Shown here: piece after piece, positions 28,715 through 36,940 of the stretch | How positions within the stretch are numbered: position 1 is the stretch's first letter | Layout of the letters: each line of letters begins with the position of its first letter | Source: Acidobacteriota bacterium | GTDB taxonomy: Bacteria; Acidobacteriota; Vicinamibacteria; Vicinamibacterales; Vicinamibacteraceae | DNA length: 64,000 nucleotides | Direction of reading: 5' to 3' | Assembly: GCA_020845575.1 (NCBI GenBank) | Contig: JADLFL010000040.1 | Location: 146,232-210,231 of the forward strand | Made by a program: the position numbers and the translations under genes | Notes under the pieces: model-generated | What the model saw: the letters and a program-made list of their open reading frames with translations, nothing else | Databases searched by the model: none | What the model was told of the DNA's origin: nothing

Positions 28715-30935
28715 CGCGGACCCCGACCATGGCGCTGCGTCCCAGCGCGGGGAAACCGAAGATTTCCTCGTACGACCGATCGAAGATGTTGAGCACGCGG
28801 CCGAAGACCTCCACGCGATCGAGCAGACGCACGGTGACGCCCGCGTCGGCGGTGGTGAAGCCCGGGTTGGTGAGGATCCCGGCGCTGGCGCCGAAGCTCG
28901 GGTCGATGTCCTCCGCGTTGCTCCTGCCGTCGACGCGGAAGAATCCACTGACGCGTCCAGTCGTGGCCAGCACGTCGACGAACGCGCCGAGATCGGGACG
29001 GCGCAGCAGCCGGTCGCCCACCACGAACGGCGTGGGTGCGCCGGAGTCATCGTCATTGGCGAGGATCTCCGTCCGTTGGCGCACGAGGCCGCCGCGGATC
29101 GCGAGCGCAGATACCGGCCTGACCGACACGGACAGTTCCAGGCCGTCGCTGCGCGCGTTGGAGATGTTGTCGCTGGTGTAGCTGTTGGTACCCACGATGC
29201 GCGTGACGGTCACGATCAGATCGTCGTAGCGATTGCGGAAGTACGTGGCGTCTGCCACGATGCGGCCGCCGAGCCACGCGGCTTCGACACCGCCGTCGAG
29301 GCTGCGCGTGCGTTCGGGCTTCAGGCCCGGGTTGTTGGTGAACGCGATCTCGAACGCGCCCGGCGCGCGCATGCCGCCGCCGTATCCGCCATGCAGGCGA
29401 AGCCACGACGCGTCTCCGCCCGTCAGCCGCCAGCTCAGGGCCACGCGCGGGTTGACCACCGAGATGACGTCCTCGTCGAAAGCCGGCCGCGGACTCCACG
29501 CCGAGGCATTGCCTTCGAGCGCGAGCCGCGCCACGCGCTCGTATCGCAGTCCCCCCTGCACGGACAGGCCGCCTCTGTCGATGCGGCCCTCGCCGAACGC
29601 ACCCACCTGGCGGCGATCGACGGGGATCTCCTGACCGAGCAGACCGGTGATGAACGCGGACGAGGCGCGCTCACGCGACACTTCGGCGCCGGCGCTCCAC
29701 GACGCACCGAGCCACGCGGCGTCCACCTGTCCGCGTCCCGTCACGAGTCGGTTACCGGACTTGGTCGGGGTGTCCGGCGTGTAGATGCTCAGGAACGTGC
29801 TGTCGCGGTCGGCGTACGTGACAGCGCCGCGCGCCTGCCATGCCTGGCCGAACTGCCATGCCGCCGATCCACCTGCGGCGAAGGTCTCGTTGTCGTTGCG
29901 CGAAACACGGTCGACGCCGCCGTAGGTGTGGTTCGGGTCGCTGCCGTACGGGCCCGGCACGCCGCGCTCGTTGCGGCCGCCGCGCACGAGACCGGTGATC
30001 TGTAGTCGCGACGCCTGGTAGCCGAGGCTGGCCATGGCGTCGGTGCGGCGGTAGTCGTCGTTGCTCACGCGCTCGTCGGTCCCCGGCGCGATGCCCGTGA
30101 ATCCGTCGGATTCGAGGCGCTCCACTCCGCCGCCCCACTGGAGCAGACCGCTCGTGCCGTTGGCCGCGGCGTTGGCGCGCCACGTGCCGAACGAACCGGC
30201 TTCGAACAGGCCGCTGGCGCGCGTCGTGCCGCCGCGGCGAGTCACCAGTTGCACCACGCCGCCGACGGCGTCGGACCCGTAGATCGCGCTCTGCGGACCG
30301 CGCACCACCTCGATGCGGTCGAGATCGAAGAGCGGCAGGTGCGCGGCATCGTAGGCACCGCCCATGTCGTTGAGGCGGATGCCATCCACCACCAGCAGCG
30401 TGAAGTCGCTCTCGCCGCCGCGCGGGAAGATCGACGTGACGCCGCCCCTGCCGCCGCTGCGCGCGACAGTGAAGCCCGGCACCGATCGCAGCGCGTCCTG
30501 CGACGTCTCGAGCTGGCGCGTGCGCAGTTCCGCCTGATCGAGCACCGTGAGCGCCGTGCCGCTCGCCGAGCGCGTCAACGGCACGAAGCCCGCCGAGACG
30601 ACGACGTGGTCGGTCACGGCAGCCAGTCCCATCGTGATGTCGGCCGAGGCGTCTGCCGCATCGCGCAGCGTGACGGTTCTCGGAGCCGCGTCGAAGCCGT
30701 CGGCCACGACGCGCAGCACGTAGTCGCCCTCAGGCGCGTCGATGGTGAAGCGGCCGCTGGTGTCGGTCCGCGTTGTCGCGACAGGGCCTGTCGTGCCATC
30801 GAGCACGACACGGGCGTTGACGATCGGATGTCCGGGGCCGCTGGAAACCACGCCGGCGACGCGGGCCGCAAGGGCGGGCGTCGACAGCAGGGCCAGCAGC
30901 ACCCCGGCCACGGGCAGGTGGGGTGTGCGAATCAT
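28698..30935 (-). CDS. btuB: TonB-dependent cobalamin receptor
   Basis: ATG 30935 follows GAGGAGG and starts a signal peptide (VAGVLLALLSTPALA). The 745-residue product has a short CarboxypepD_reg-like domain (about 22-100), a plug (about 110-225) with LLVVDGIRLND and VEVVRGPQSAIYGSDAVGGVVQLVTRRG-like turns, and a 22-strand barrel ending in RSAMVGVRVATSR. The barrel end NIFDRSYEEIFGFP is typical of BtuB/FepA-type receptors. The cobalamin riboswitch directly upstream makes B12 the ligand. It imports B12 across the outer membrane by TonB energy and is first gene of the btuB-D-C-F unit. Confidence 0.93.
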   Translation of the reverse strand: MIRTPHLPVAGVLLALLSTPALAARVAGVVSSGPGHPIVNARVVLDGTTGPVATTRTDTSGRFTIDAPEGDYVLRVVADGFDAAPRTVTLRDAADASADITMGLAAVTDHVVVSAGFVPLTRSASGTALTVLDQAELRTRQLETSQDALRSVPGFTVARSGGRGGVTSIFPRGGESDFTLLVVDGIRLNDMGGAYDAAHLPLFDLDRIEVVRGPQSAIYGSDAVGGVVQLVTRRGGTTRASGLFEAGSFGTWRANAAANGTSGLLQWGGGVERLESDGFTGIAPGTDERVSNDDYRRTDAMASLGYQASRLQITGLVRGGRNERGVPGPYGSDPNHTYGGVDRVSRNDNETFAAGGSAAWQFGQAWQARGAVTYADRDSTFLSIYTPDTPTKSGNRLVTGRGQVDAAWLGASWSAGAEVSRERASSAFITGLLGQEIPVDRRQVGAFGEGRIDRGGLSVQGGLRYERVARLALEGNASAWSPRPAFDEDVISVVNPRVALSWRLTGGDASWLRLHGGYGGGMRAPGAFEIAFTNNPGLKPERTRSLDGGVEAAWLGGRIVADATYFRNRYDDLIVTVTRIVGTNSYTSDNISNARSDGLELSVSVRPVSALAIRGGLVRQRTEILANDDDSGAPTPFVVGDRLLRRPDLGAFVDVLATTGRVSGFFRVDGRSNAEDIDPSFGASAGILTNPGFTTADAGVTVRLLDRVEVFGRVLNIFDRSYEEIFGFPALGRSAMVGVRVATSR

Positions 30936-30999
30936 GGAGCCTCCTCGGCGTTTCCACGCGCCGACGCCTCCGCGCGACATGCGCGGCGGCCGAGGACGT

Positions 31000-31200
31000 G
31001 CCCGACGGAAGGTTTCCTGACTTGGCGGGGAGAAAACGAGCGGCTTCGACGCCTTCCCACAGCATGACCTGCAGTGGCGGACGACGGCGGCGGGACCGCC
31101 GTCGGACGAAACCGGTTCACCGCTTCACAGTGGCGGGACCGTGCGGGATTTGCACCCGGCTTCCCTTCGACAACATCGGGTTGTCGGCGTCGAGGATAGC
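31000..31200 (-). promoter_or_regulatory. Cobalamin (AdoCbl-type) riboswitch
   Basis: Read on the minus strand, the leader carries GGGAAGCCGGGTGCAAATCC at the beginning, then CCCGCCACTGTGA, and closes with the B12-box-like AAGTCAGGAAACCTT at about 31011-31025. The spacing and order match the cobalamin riboswitch core; a GC-rich peripheral stem (GACGGCGG with CCGCCGTC) lies between. The edges are approximate. It ends about 65 nt before btuB and so should shut off the B12 uptake genes when B12 is plentiful, by hiding the ribosome site or by termination. The 244 nt on to yjbQ at 31445 hold no gene. Confidence 0.93.
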
Positions 31201-31444
31201 ACGCGGGTGCCGTGCCACGCCTGCCGTGCCGATTGCCCGGGTGCAAGGCCACGAACGCCGAGCCGGTGCCTGGCGTGGTCGGTCGCGGGCCGGACGCTGG
31301 CCGGATCCCCGACCCGCCGGGGCCGGGCAGGCGGCCGTTGACCCATCAGTTGCGGCCCCGGGACCACTTGGCATAACATTCCCGTTTCGTGCGTCGTGTG
31401 GCTGTGGGTCGCGCAGACGCCTTCTTGTCCTCAACGAGGAGCGC

Positions 31445-31948
31445 ATGAGCAAGAGTTCCACAGTGACCGTCCGCGAGACGCCGGTTGCGGAAGTGACGAC
31501 CGCGTCCGCGGGTGCGTTGAAGATTCACGGCGAAACGTTCGTCATCGAGACCGACGAGCGTGTCGACGTGGTGGACTTGACCGAGCGCATCATGGAGCTC
31601 GTCCGTAGTCTGAACGTCCGCGAGGGCATCGTCAGCCTGTGGTCGCTGCACACCACGTGCACGGTGTTCATCAACGAATTCCAGACGGCGTTGCTGTCGG
31701 ACATCAAGCGGTTCCTGGAGAAGATGGTTGCGCGCGACGAAGCCTGGGTGCACAACGACCCCGACTTCAGCGATTGCGACAGGATGAACGCAGACAGCCA
31801 CCTGCGCGCCCTGCTCCTCGGGCACAGCCTCACGCTGCAGATCAGCGGTGGCGACGTGGTGCTCGGTCAGTGGCAGCGCATCCTGATGGGTGAGCTCGAC
31901 GGCCCGCGCTCCCGCACCCTGCGCGTGCAGGTGTGGGGCATCGCCTAG
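31445..31948 (+). CDS. yjbQ: YjbQ-family protein, copy 1
   Basis: GAGGAG directly precedes ATG 31445. The 167-residue product matches the UPF0047/YjbQ family: SLWSLHTTCTVFINE with the conserved His, DPDFSDCDRMNADSHLRALLLGHSLTLQISGG with conserved Asp/Asn/His, and LGQWQRILMGELDGPRSRTLRVQVWG. YjbQ proteins have weak thiamine phosphate synthase activity and are annotated as secondary thiamine-phosphate synthases, but the main role is unclear. It has a 25-residue N-terminal extension compared with copy 2 at 35254. It is followed after 20 nt by mqnE. Confidence 0.9.
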   Translation: MSKSSTVTVRETPVAEVTTASAGALKIHGETFVIETDERVDVVDLTERIMELVRSLNVREGIVSLWSLHTTCTVFINEFQTALLSDIKRFLEKMVARDEAWVHNDPDFSDCDRMNADSHLRALLLGHSLTLQISGGDVVLGQWQRILMGELDGPRSRTLRVQVWGIA

Positions 31949-31968
31949 AGTCGCCGGCACCAGCCGAT

Positions 31969-33096
31969 ATGCCGGCGTCACCGTCGGCCACGTTCTTCTC
32001 CATGCGCACGCGTCTTCGCGCAGCCGGCCTGCTCGACATCGCAGATAGACTCGACGCTCACCAGCGGCTGTCGGCCGAGGATGGCCTGCGCCTCTTCGAG
32101 CATCCCGACCTGCGTCTGGTCGGCTGGCTCGCCAATCGCGAGCGTGAGCGGCGCCACGGCGATCGCGCCTACTACAACTACAACCTGCGTCTCGAGGTCA
32201 CCAACGTCTGCCAGGCGTCGTGTCTCTTCTGCTCCTTCGCGCGCCTGCAGGAGGGCGGTCCGGGTGCGTACACGATGTCGCTGGAGCAGGCCTGGGACAA
32301 GGTGCGCAGCCGGGCGGGGCAGCCCCTCACCGAAGTCCACATCGTCAACGGCCTGCACCCGCATCTGCCGTTCAGCTACTACAGGGATCTGCTCGCGGGC
32401 TTCAAGCGCATCCGTCCGGAGATCACGCTCAAGGCGTTCACGGCCGTGGAGATCGCGTTCTTCGCCGATCTCTACGGGATGACCGACGAGCAGGTGCTGC
32501 GCGAGCTGATGGCGGTGGGGCTGGAGTCGATTCCCGGCGGCGGCGCCGAGATCTTCGCCGATCGCGTGCGGCGCAAGATCGCGCACGACAAGGCGGATGC
32601 GGACCGGTACCTGGCCATCCACGCCATCGCGCACCGGCTCGGCATGAAGACCAATGTGACGATGTTGTTCGGGCACATCGAGCGTCTCGACGAACGCGTG
32701 GATCACATGGTGCGCGTGCGCGCAGCGCAGGACGAGACAGGCGGTTTCCAGGCGTTCATCCCGCTGACGTTCCATCCCGACAACAACCAGATGCGGAAGC
32801 TGCCGCCCCCGACGGCGGCCGACACGCTGCGCACGATCGCCGTGTCGCGACTGATGCTCGACAACGTCGAGCACATCAAGGCGTTCTGGATCGCGACGGG
32901 CGTGTCAGTGGCACAGGCCGCGCTCTGGTTCGGCGCCGACGACCTCGATGGCACGGTGCAGGAAGAGCGCATCTACCACATGGCCGGCTCCGATACGCCA
33001 GACATCCTCACCACCCCCCAACTCCGTCACCTCGTCGAACGCGCCGGCCGCACCCCCCTCGAACGCGACACGATGTACAACCTCGTAAGCGTCTGA
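31969..33096 (+). CDS. mqnE: Aminofutalosine synthase
   Basis: The 375-residue radical-SAM enzyme makes aminofutalosine in the futalosine route to menaquinone. The 4Fe-4S cysteines are C81, C85 and C88 (VCQASCLFCSF). Family marks are EVHIVNGLHPHLPFSYY, GLESIPGGGAEIF and FIPLTFHPDNN. ATG 31969 and ATG 32002 are both possible starts; neither has a strong ribosome site. It indicates menaquinone-based respiration by the futalosine pathway; other mqn genes are outside. It is distinguished from MqnC by the NGLHP and PLTFHPDN segments. Confidence 0.92.
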   Translation: MPASPSATFFSMRTRLRAAGLLDIADRLDAHQRLSAEDGLRLFEHPDLRLVGWLANRERERRHGDRAYYNYNLRLEVTNVCQASCLFCSFARLQEGGPGAYTMSLEQAWDKVRSRAGQPLTEVHIVNGLHPHLPFSYYRDLLAGFKRIRPEITLKAFTAVEIAFFADLYGMTDEQVLRELMAVGLESIPGGGAEIFADRVRRKIAHDKADADRYLAIHAIAHRLGMKTNVTMLFGHIERLDERVDHMVRVRAAQDETGGFQAFIPLTFHPDNNQMRKLPPPTAADTLRTIAVSRLMLDNVEHIKAFWIATGVSVAQAALWFGADDLDGTVQEERIYHMAGSDTPDILTTPQLRHLVERAGRTPLERDTMYNLVSV

Positions 33097-33100
33097 CGAC

Positions 33101-33131
33101 GGCAACCGGCAACCCGGCACCGGGCAACCGG
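33101..33131. repeat. GCAACCG-type heptamer repeat, short copy
   Basis: Right after the mqnE stop lie about four imperfect 7-nt units (GGCAACC, GGCAACC, CGGCACC, GGGCAACC). The same unit family is seen at 37829-37893, inverted at 37951-37987, and as CCGGGCA units at 41141-41199. The remaining spacer to 33326 is GC-rich with no gene. Confidence 0.6.
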
Positions 33132-33326
33132 TAGGGCCGGCCGGCCTCCATTCGATTCGCACCCGATGCGGGCGCGGGTGGCGCCGGACGGGCCCCGCCC
33201 GCCCGCAAGCGCGTCTCCCGTACGAGTGCTGTTCGCGCTGCGGACGGGTGGGGCTGTCCGGCGACAGGACCCGCGCCCATTCGGACGCTCGGAGTACTCT
33301 TGCGTGCATCGACAAGGGAGGACGTC

Positions 33327-34319
33327 ATGGATCGACGCCGGTTTCTGCATGCGACGTGGCCGTTGGGCTTGATGGGGATGGGTGCCGTACGCGCGCACGC
33401 GCAGGTACCAGCGCCTGCGAACGGCCAGCCGTCGGGACCGCCGCTTCGCCAGTTCGACGCGCATCAGCCGCTGGTCATCGAGCGGCAGCGCGAGGGCAAG
33501 CCGCGAGCGGGGCAGGTCGTCGTGGCCATCCAGCCGCACTCCGACGACATTCCTCTCTTTGCCGCCGGCATCGTCCTGAAGCTGATCGACGAGGGGGCGA
33601 CAGGCTACGTGATTCGCGTGACAAACGACGACATGGCCGGCCCCGGATCGTACGCGGAGACGGTCATGGCCAACTGGCGCGACTCCGAGGCCGTGGGGAA
33701 GGCGCTCGGCGTCACGCGCACCTTCGACCTCAACTACAACAACCACATGATGGACAACATCGCGTGGGCCGAACTGCGCCAGCGATTCATCTTCCTCTTC
33801 CGACTGCTCAAGGCCGACATCGTCGTCACCTACGATCCGTGGAGCGCGTATGAGGAGAACCCCGACCACGCGGTGACGAGCCGCTGCGTCGAAGCGGCAG
33901 CATGGATGGCTGGCGGCAGGAAGGATTACCCGGAGCATTTCGCCGCCGGGCTCGTCCCGCATTCGGTGAGCGAGAAGTACTACTTCGCCCGCTTCCAGCA
34001 GCGCGTCAATCGCATCGTGGACATCGGCCCGTGGGTGGAGCGCAAGATCGACGTGAACCTCGAGAACGCGGCGCAGGGACCGGCCGGGCAGAGCGGACAA
34101 CGGCTACGCGCCAGACTCGCGGCCGAAGGGCGACGCCTCCCACTGCTCGGCGACGATGACAGGACCGCCAACCGCGAGTACATCCGCCAGTTCGTCCTGG
34201 ACCGCGACCGAGACGCCGGCGCCCCGCACGGCATCGCGTACGCGGAAGCATTCCATTACATTTCCACGCCACCCGACGCGGTGCAGGAATACCTCCGCCA
34301 ACACGCGACTCCACGCTGA
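33327..34319 (+). CDS. Tat-exported PIG-L family deacetylase
   Basis: GGGAGG precedes ATG 33327. The N-terminus DRRRFLHATWPLGLMGMGAVRAHA looks like a Tat signal. The PIG-L zinc motif is P70-H71-S72-D73-D74 (QPHSDDI; usually PHPDD). Later His and Asp residues in ENPDHAVTSRCVEAA give the third zinc ligand. PIG-L enzymes remove acetyl groups from GlcNAc-type substrates, such as in mycothiol, lipid or glycan pathways; the substrate is not known here. It has 330 residues, with a C-terminal alpha-helical part after residue 250. No glycan genes are adjacent. Confidence 0.85.
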   Translation: MDRRRFLHATWPLGLMGMGAVRAHAQVPAPANGQPSGPPLRQFDAHQPLVIERQREGKPRAGQVVVAIQPHSDDIPLFAAGIVLKLIDEGATGYVIRVTNDDMAGPGSYAETVMANWRDSEAVGKALGVTRTFDLNYNNHMMDNIAWAELRQRFIFLFRLLKADIVVTYDPWSAYEENPDHAVTSRCVEAAAWMAGGRKDYPEHFAAGLVPHSVSEKYYFARFQQRVNRIVDIGPWVERKIDVNLENAAQGPAGQSGQRLRARLAAEGRRLPLLGDDDRTANREYIRQFVLDRDRDAGAPHGIAYAEAFHYISTPPDAVQEYLRQHATPR

Positions 34320-34374
34320 CCTGTCTGCACGAGCATGGACAGCCATGCGACTTCAGATCCGATCGCGTCTGCCC

Positions 34375-34767
34375 TCAGCACGCGACGAGGTCCAATGACG
34401 CATCGATGCGCCCGATGTCGCCCGGATCGCTGGTGACGACCAGAGCCGAGTACCTGCGCGCGACCAGTACCACGCTTGCGTCCACGACATCCGACGTGCC
34501 CGTCTCACGGCAGAGCACGCCAACGGCTCTTGCCTCATTGCCGTCCAGCGCGGTGATGTTGACGGTATCCGAGCCCAATAGGCGGGCAATGCGTGCCTGT
34601 GTGCGACCGTCGCGCCAAGCCTGGGCGATGACCCCGGCCGGGGCATGTAGCGCGCGATGATGCGCGACCGCGAGTTCGACCAGCGTTCGGACTCGTCGAT
34701 CGTTTCGCTCGAAGGCGATGAGCGCACCCGTATCGAGTACTACAGGCCGAGCACGCTCCGCGCCCAT
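34375..34767 (-). CDS. vapC: PIN-domain toxin, VapC type
   Basis: The 130-residue protein has the PIN acidic centre: Asp in VVLDTGALIAFE, Glu-poor middle, and SDVVDASVVLVAR with Asp followed by VVTSDPGDIGRI. It probably is an RNase toxin. Its start overlaps the antitoxin gene by 28 nt, the standard order antitoxin then toxin. It is convergent with the PIG-L gene. Confidence 0.85.
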   Translation of the reverse strand: MGAERARPVVLDTGALIAFERNDRRVRTLVELAVAHHRALHAPAGVIAQAWRDGRTQARIARLLGSDTVNITALDGNEARAVGVLCRETGTSDVVDASVVLVARRYSALVVTSDPGDIGRIDASLDLVAC

Positions 34768-34967
34768 GCTTCCTCCTCTTTCGTGGGCGGACCGTTTTCG
34801 GCCCGCATCTCGGCCAAGAGCGTCGTCAGATCTTCGCGCCGTGCCTTCTCCTCCATGGCCGAATCGACCCAGGCGCTGACGGACTTCGCTTTTCCACGCT
34901 TGACCTGGCGCTCGGCGCCCTTCAGAACCTCGCGCCGCACCGTGACGGAGACACGCGTTTTCTGCAT
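34740..34967 (-). CDS. vapB: VapB-like antitoxin
   Basis: The 75-residue protein begins KTRVSVTVRREVLKGAERQV, a ribbon-helix-helix-like DNA-binding start, followed by a helical, acidic C-terminus (EEKARREDLTTLLAEMRAENG) able to wrap the PIN toxin. It overlaps vapC by 28 nt. RHH-type antitoxins repress their own operon. The exact subfamily is uncertain. Confidence 0.8.
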   Translation of the reverse strand: MQKTRVSVTVRREVLKGAERQVKRGKAKSVSAWVDSAMEEKARREDLTTLLAEMRAENGPPTKEEEAWARSVLGL

Positions 34968-35035
34968 ACGAAAATCATACTCTCGCCGGACCTGAACGTC
35001 GTTCGGCGCATGCCTGCACCCCGTACACTGTTCTC

Positions 35036-35254
35036 ATGACGGCCTCCGAGACCAGGCGCACGAGCAGACAGGCGCGCCGACGCTCGACAGATGCAGCCCG
35101 CCGCATCGCCGAGAACTTCAGGTTCCGCGCTGCCATGGACGAACTGCAAGGGCCACGCCCGCCCGTCAGGCGGTTGCGTGCCTGTGCCGGGCCGTTGCCG
35201 GACATTCGTGCCAAAGGCGCGGCGGTGTCGCCGATTCCTGAGAGCATCCCCTGA
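35036..35254 (+). CDS. Possible small basic protein before yjbQ copy 2
   Basis: ATG 35036 opens 72 codons: a Arg-rich N-terminal half (RRTSRQARRRSTDAARRIAENF) and a Pro-rich second half. Its TGA overlaps the ATG of yjbQ copy 2 (TGATG), which suggests coupling. I recognise no family. In GC-rich DNA such a frame could occur by chance, so it is a weak call. The start lies 68 nt from the divergent vapB start. Confidence 0.35.
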   Translation: MTASETRRTSRQARRRSTDAARRIAENFRFRAAMDELQGPRPPVRRLRACAGPLPDIRAKGAAVSPIPESIP

Positions 35255-35682
35255 TGGTTCACCAGACACTCGAACGGCTGACGGTGGCCACTCGCGGGCG
35301 CGGGTTCTACGAGATCACGCGCGACGTGCAGGCGCGCGTCGCGGACGCGGGCATACGCACGGGGCTCTGCACGCTCCATCTCCAGCACACCTCGGCGTCG
35401 CTCCTGATTCAGGAGAACGCCGATCCCGACGTCAGGCGCGACTTCGAGCGGTTCTTCGCGCGTCTGGTGCCTGACGGCGACGCGCTCTTCGTCCACACGG
35501 TCGAGGGCGGCGATGACATGCCGGCGCACATCAGGACCGCGCTCACGACGGTCAACCTGAGCGTGCCGGTAGCCGACGGGCGACTGTGTCTCGGCACGTG
35601 GCAGGACATCTACGTCTGGGAGCACCGGACCTCGCCGCACACACGATCGGTCGTCGTTCACCTCATCGGCGACGCGCGCTGA
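35254..35682 (+). CDS. yjbQ: YjbQ-family protein, copy 2
   Basis: The 142-residue product is the standard length for YjbQ/UPF0047. It has GLCTLHLQHTSASLLIQENADPDVRRD with the conserved His and Asn, DDMPAHIRTALTTVNLSVPV and LGTWQDIYVWEHR. It differs clearly from copy 1 at 31445 (about 4 kb away), so it is not a recent duplication. The role is as above and uncertain. The start overlaps the upstream small frame. Confidence 0.9.
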   Translation: MVHQTLERLTVATRGRGFYEITRDVQARVADAGIRTGLCTLHLQHTSASLLIQENADPDVRRDFERFFARLVPDGDALFVHTVEGGDDMPAHIRTALTTVNLSVPVADGRLCLGTWQDIYVWEHRTSPHTRSVVVHLIGDAR

Positions 35683-35723
35683 GCTCTGGTACCATTCGCC
35701 CATTCCGCACCGGAGGACGAACG

Positions 35724-36605
35724 ATGGCGCCTTTCACCCGACGCGCATTCCTGAAGACCGGGCTTGCCGCTGGCACCCTGGCCGCGACCGGCTCGCTGTC
35801 GGTCAGCGCCCGGCGGCGGAGTGCGACGGACGCAGTCACGCTCGGTCGATCGGGCGTCACGGTCACGCGGCTGGCGTTCGGGACCGGCAGCTTCAGCGGA
35901 CGCGTCCAGCGCGACCTCGGACAGGACGGCTTCACGCGACTGGTGCGCCATGCCTACGACAACGGCATCCGCTTCTTCGAGACGGCCGAGTCGTATGGCG
36001 AGATGCACCGCATGCTCGGCATCGCGTTGAAGGGCATCCCGCGCGACACCTACCAGATCATGTCGAAGGTGACCACGCGCGACGGCGTCGATCCGCAGCA
36101 GAAGTTCGACGAACTCCGTCGTCTCGCCAACACCGAGTACTTCGACATCATGCTGCTGCACTGGCAGCACACCGCGACGTGGCCGACAGATACCGCGCGC
36201 TGGCAGGACGCGATCCTCGACGTGCAGTCCCGGAAGATCGTGCTCGGCCATGGTGCGTCGGTGCACGGATTGCCCGCCTTGCGGCGAGTGCCAGGTAACG
36301 CGTGGCTCGACGTCGCGATGATTCGCGTGAACCACACCGGCAAGGCCATGGACGCCGAAGACTACGCGACGCAGGGCCTCGGCAACGTCCCCGAGGTCGT
36401 CTCGCACGTACACGCCGTCCGGAAGCAGGGGATGGGCGTCGTCGGCATGAAACTGGTGGGCGAAGGCGCTTTCGGTCGCGAAGACCGCCGCAAGGCCATG
36501 CGCTTCGCGTTCCGTGACGCCGGCGTCGATTGCGTCACCGTCGGCTACAAGAGCCCCGCCGAGATCGACGAAGCCATCGAGAACCTGAACCTCGCGCTTG
36601 CGTGA
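35724..36605 (+). CDS. Tat-exported aldo/keto reductase
   Basis: GGAGGA precedes ATG 35724. The N-terminus TRRAFLKTGLAAGTLAA is a Tat signal, so the enzyme folds in the cytoplasm and is exported with cofactor. The body is an AKR barrel: RFFETAESYGEMHR (the tetrad Asp is replaced by Glu, Tyr is kept), IMSKVT with Lys, and LLHWQHT with His. The NAD(P) Ser/Arg region at the end is shorter than usual; 293 residues. Exported AKRs are common in Acidobacteriota and Planctomycetota. Substrate unknown. Confidence 0.85.
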   Translation: MAPFTRRAFLKTGLAAGTLAATGSLSVSARRRSATDAVTLGRSGVTVTRLAFGTGSFSGRVQRDLGQDGFTRLVRHAYDNGIRFFETAESYGEMHRMLGIALKGIPRDTYQIMSKVTTRDGVDPQQKFDELRRLANTEYFDIMLLHWQHTATWPTDTARWQDAILDVQSRKIVLGHGASVHGLPALRRVPGNAWLDVAMIRVNHTGKAMDAEDYATQGLGNVPEVVSHVHAVRKQGMGVVGMKLVGEGAFGREDRRKAMRFAFRDAGVDCVTVGYKSPAEIDEAIENLNLALA

Positions 36606-36940
36606 GACGACGTCGATGACTGGTCGCGTGCGAGGAGCGGCGGCGCCAGTCGCGCACGCGGGCCAGCGCGCTTTCGAGGCCGATCTCACACATCCCTTCC
36701 GACCTCACGCGTGCGCACGGAGACCGCGTGGGCAGCGACAGCGTCACCGCGGTGCGTGGTGGGTTGGCGACGTCTGAGTCCCGAGCGACGGATAGCCGCA
36801 GACGGCGTTCGATAGAACCAGATCTGTCCTCCTGTGGAGACCTGATTGGCGCCAATGTGTCCTCTCGAGAAGGACACATTGACGGACTCCCACCGGGCAC
36901 GTGGCGTCGTCGCCGCAGCGGCAGCATCGATGACGTGCGC
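36606..36940. other. Convergent spacer with two adjacent palindromes
   Basis: This 335-nt stretch between the aldo/keto reductase and the convergent SDR has no gene I can support. At 36845-36856 lies the perfect palindrome ATTGGCGCCAAT and, sharing its end, a hairpin AATGTGTCCT (36854-36863) with AGGACACATT (36871-36880) around CTCGAGA. The dense symmetry could be a terminator, protein-binding site or the end of a lost mobile element; no U-tract follows. Confidence 0.5.

Noticed and set aside
27908..29056. A longer BtuD with 382 residues
   Set aside because: Its extra N-terminus is antisense or shadow sequence of btuB and has no similarity to ABC proteins; the TTG at 28714 is a better start.
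31969..33096. MqnC (cyclic dehypoxanthine futalosine synthase)
   Set aside because: NGLHPHLPF and PLTFHPDNN segments match MqnE rather than MqnC.
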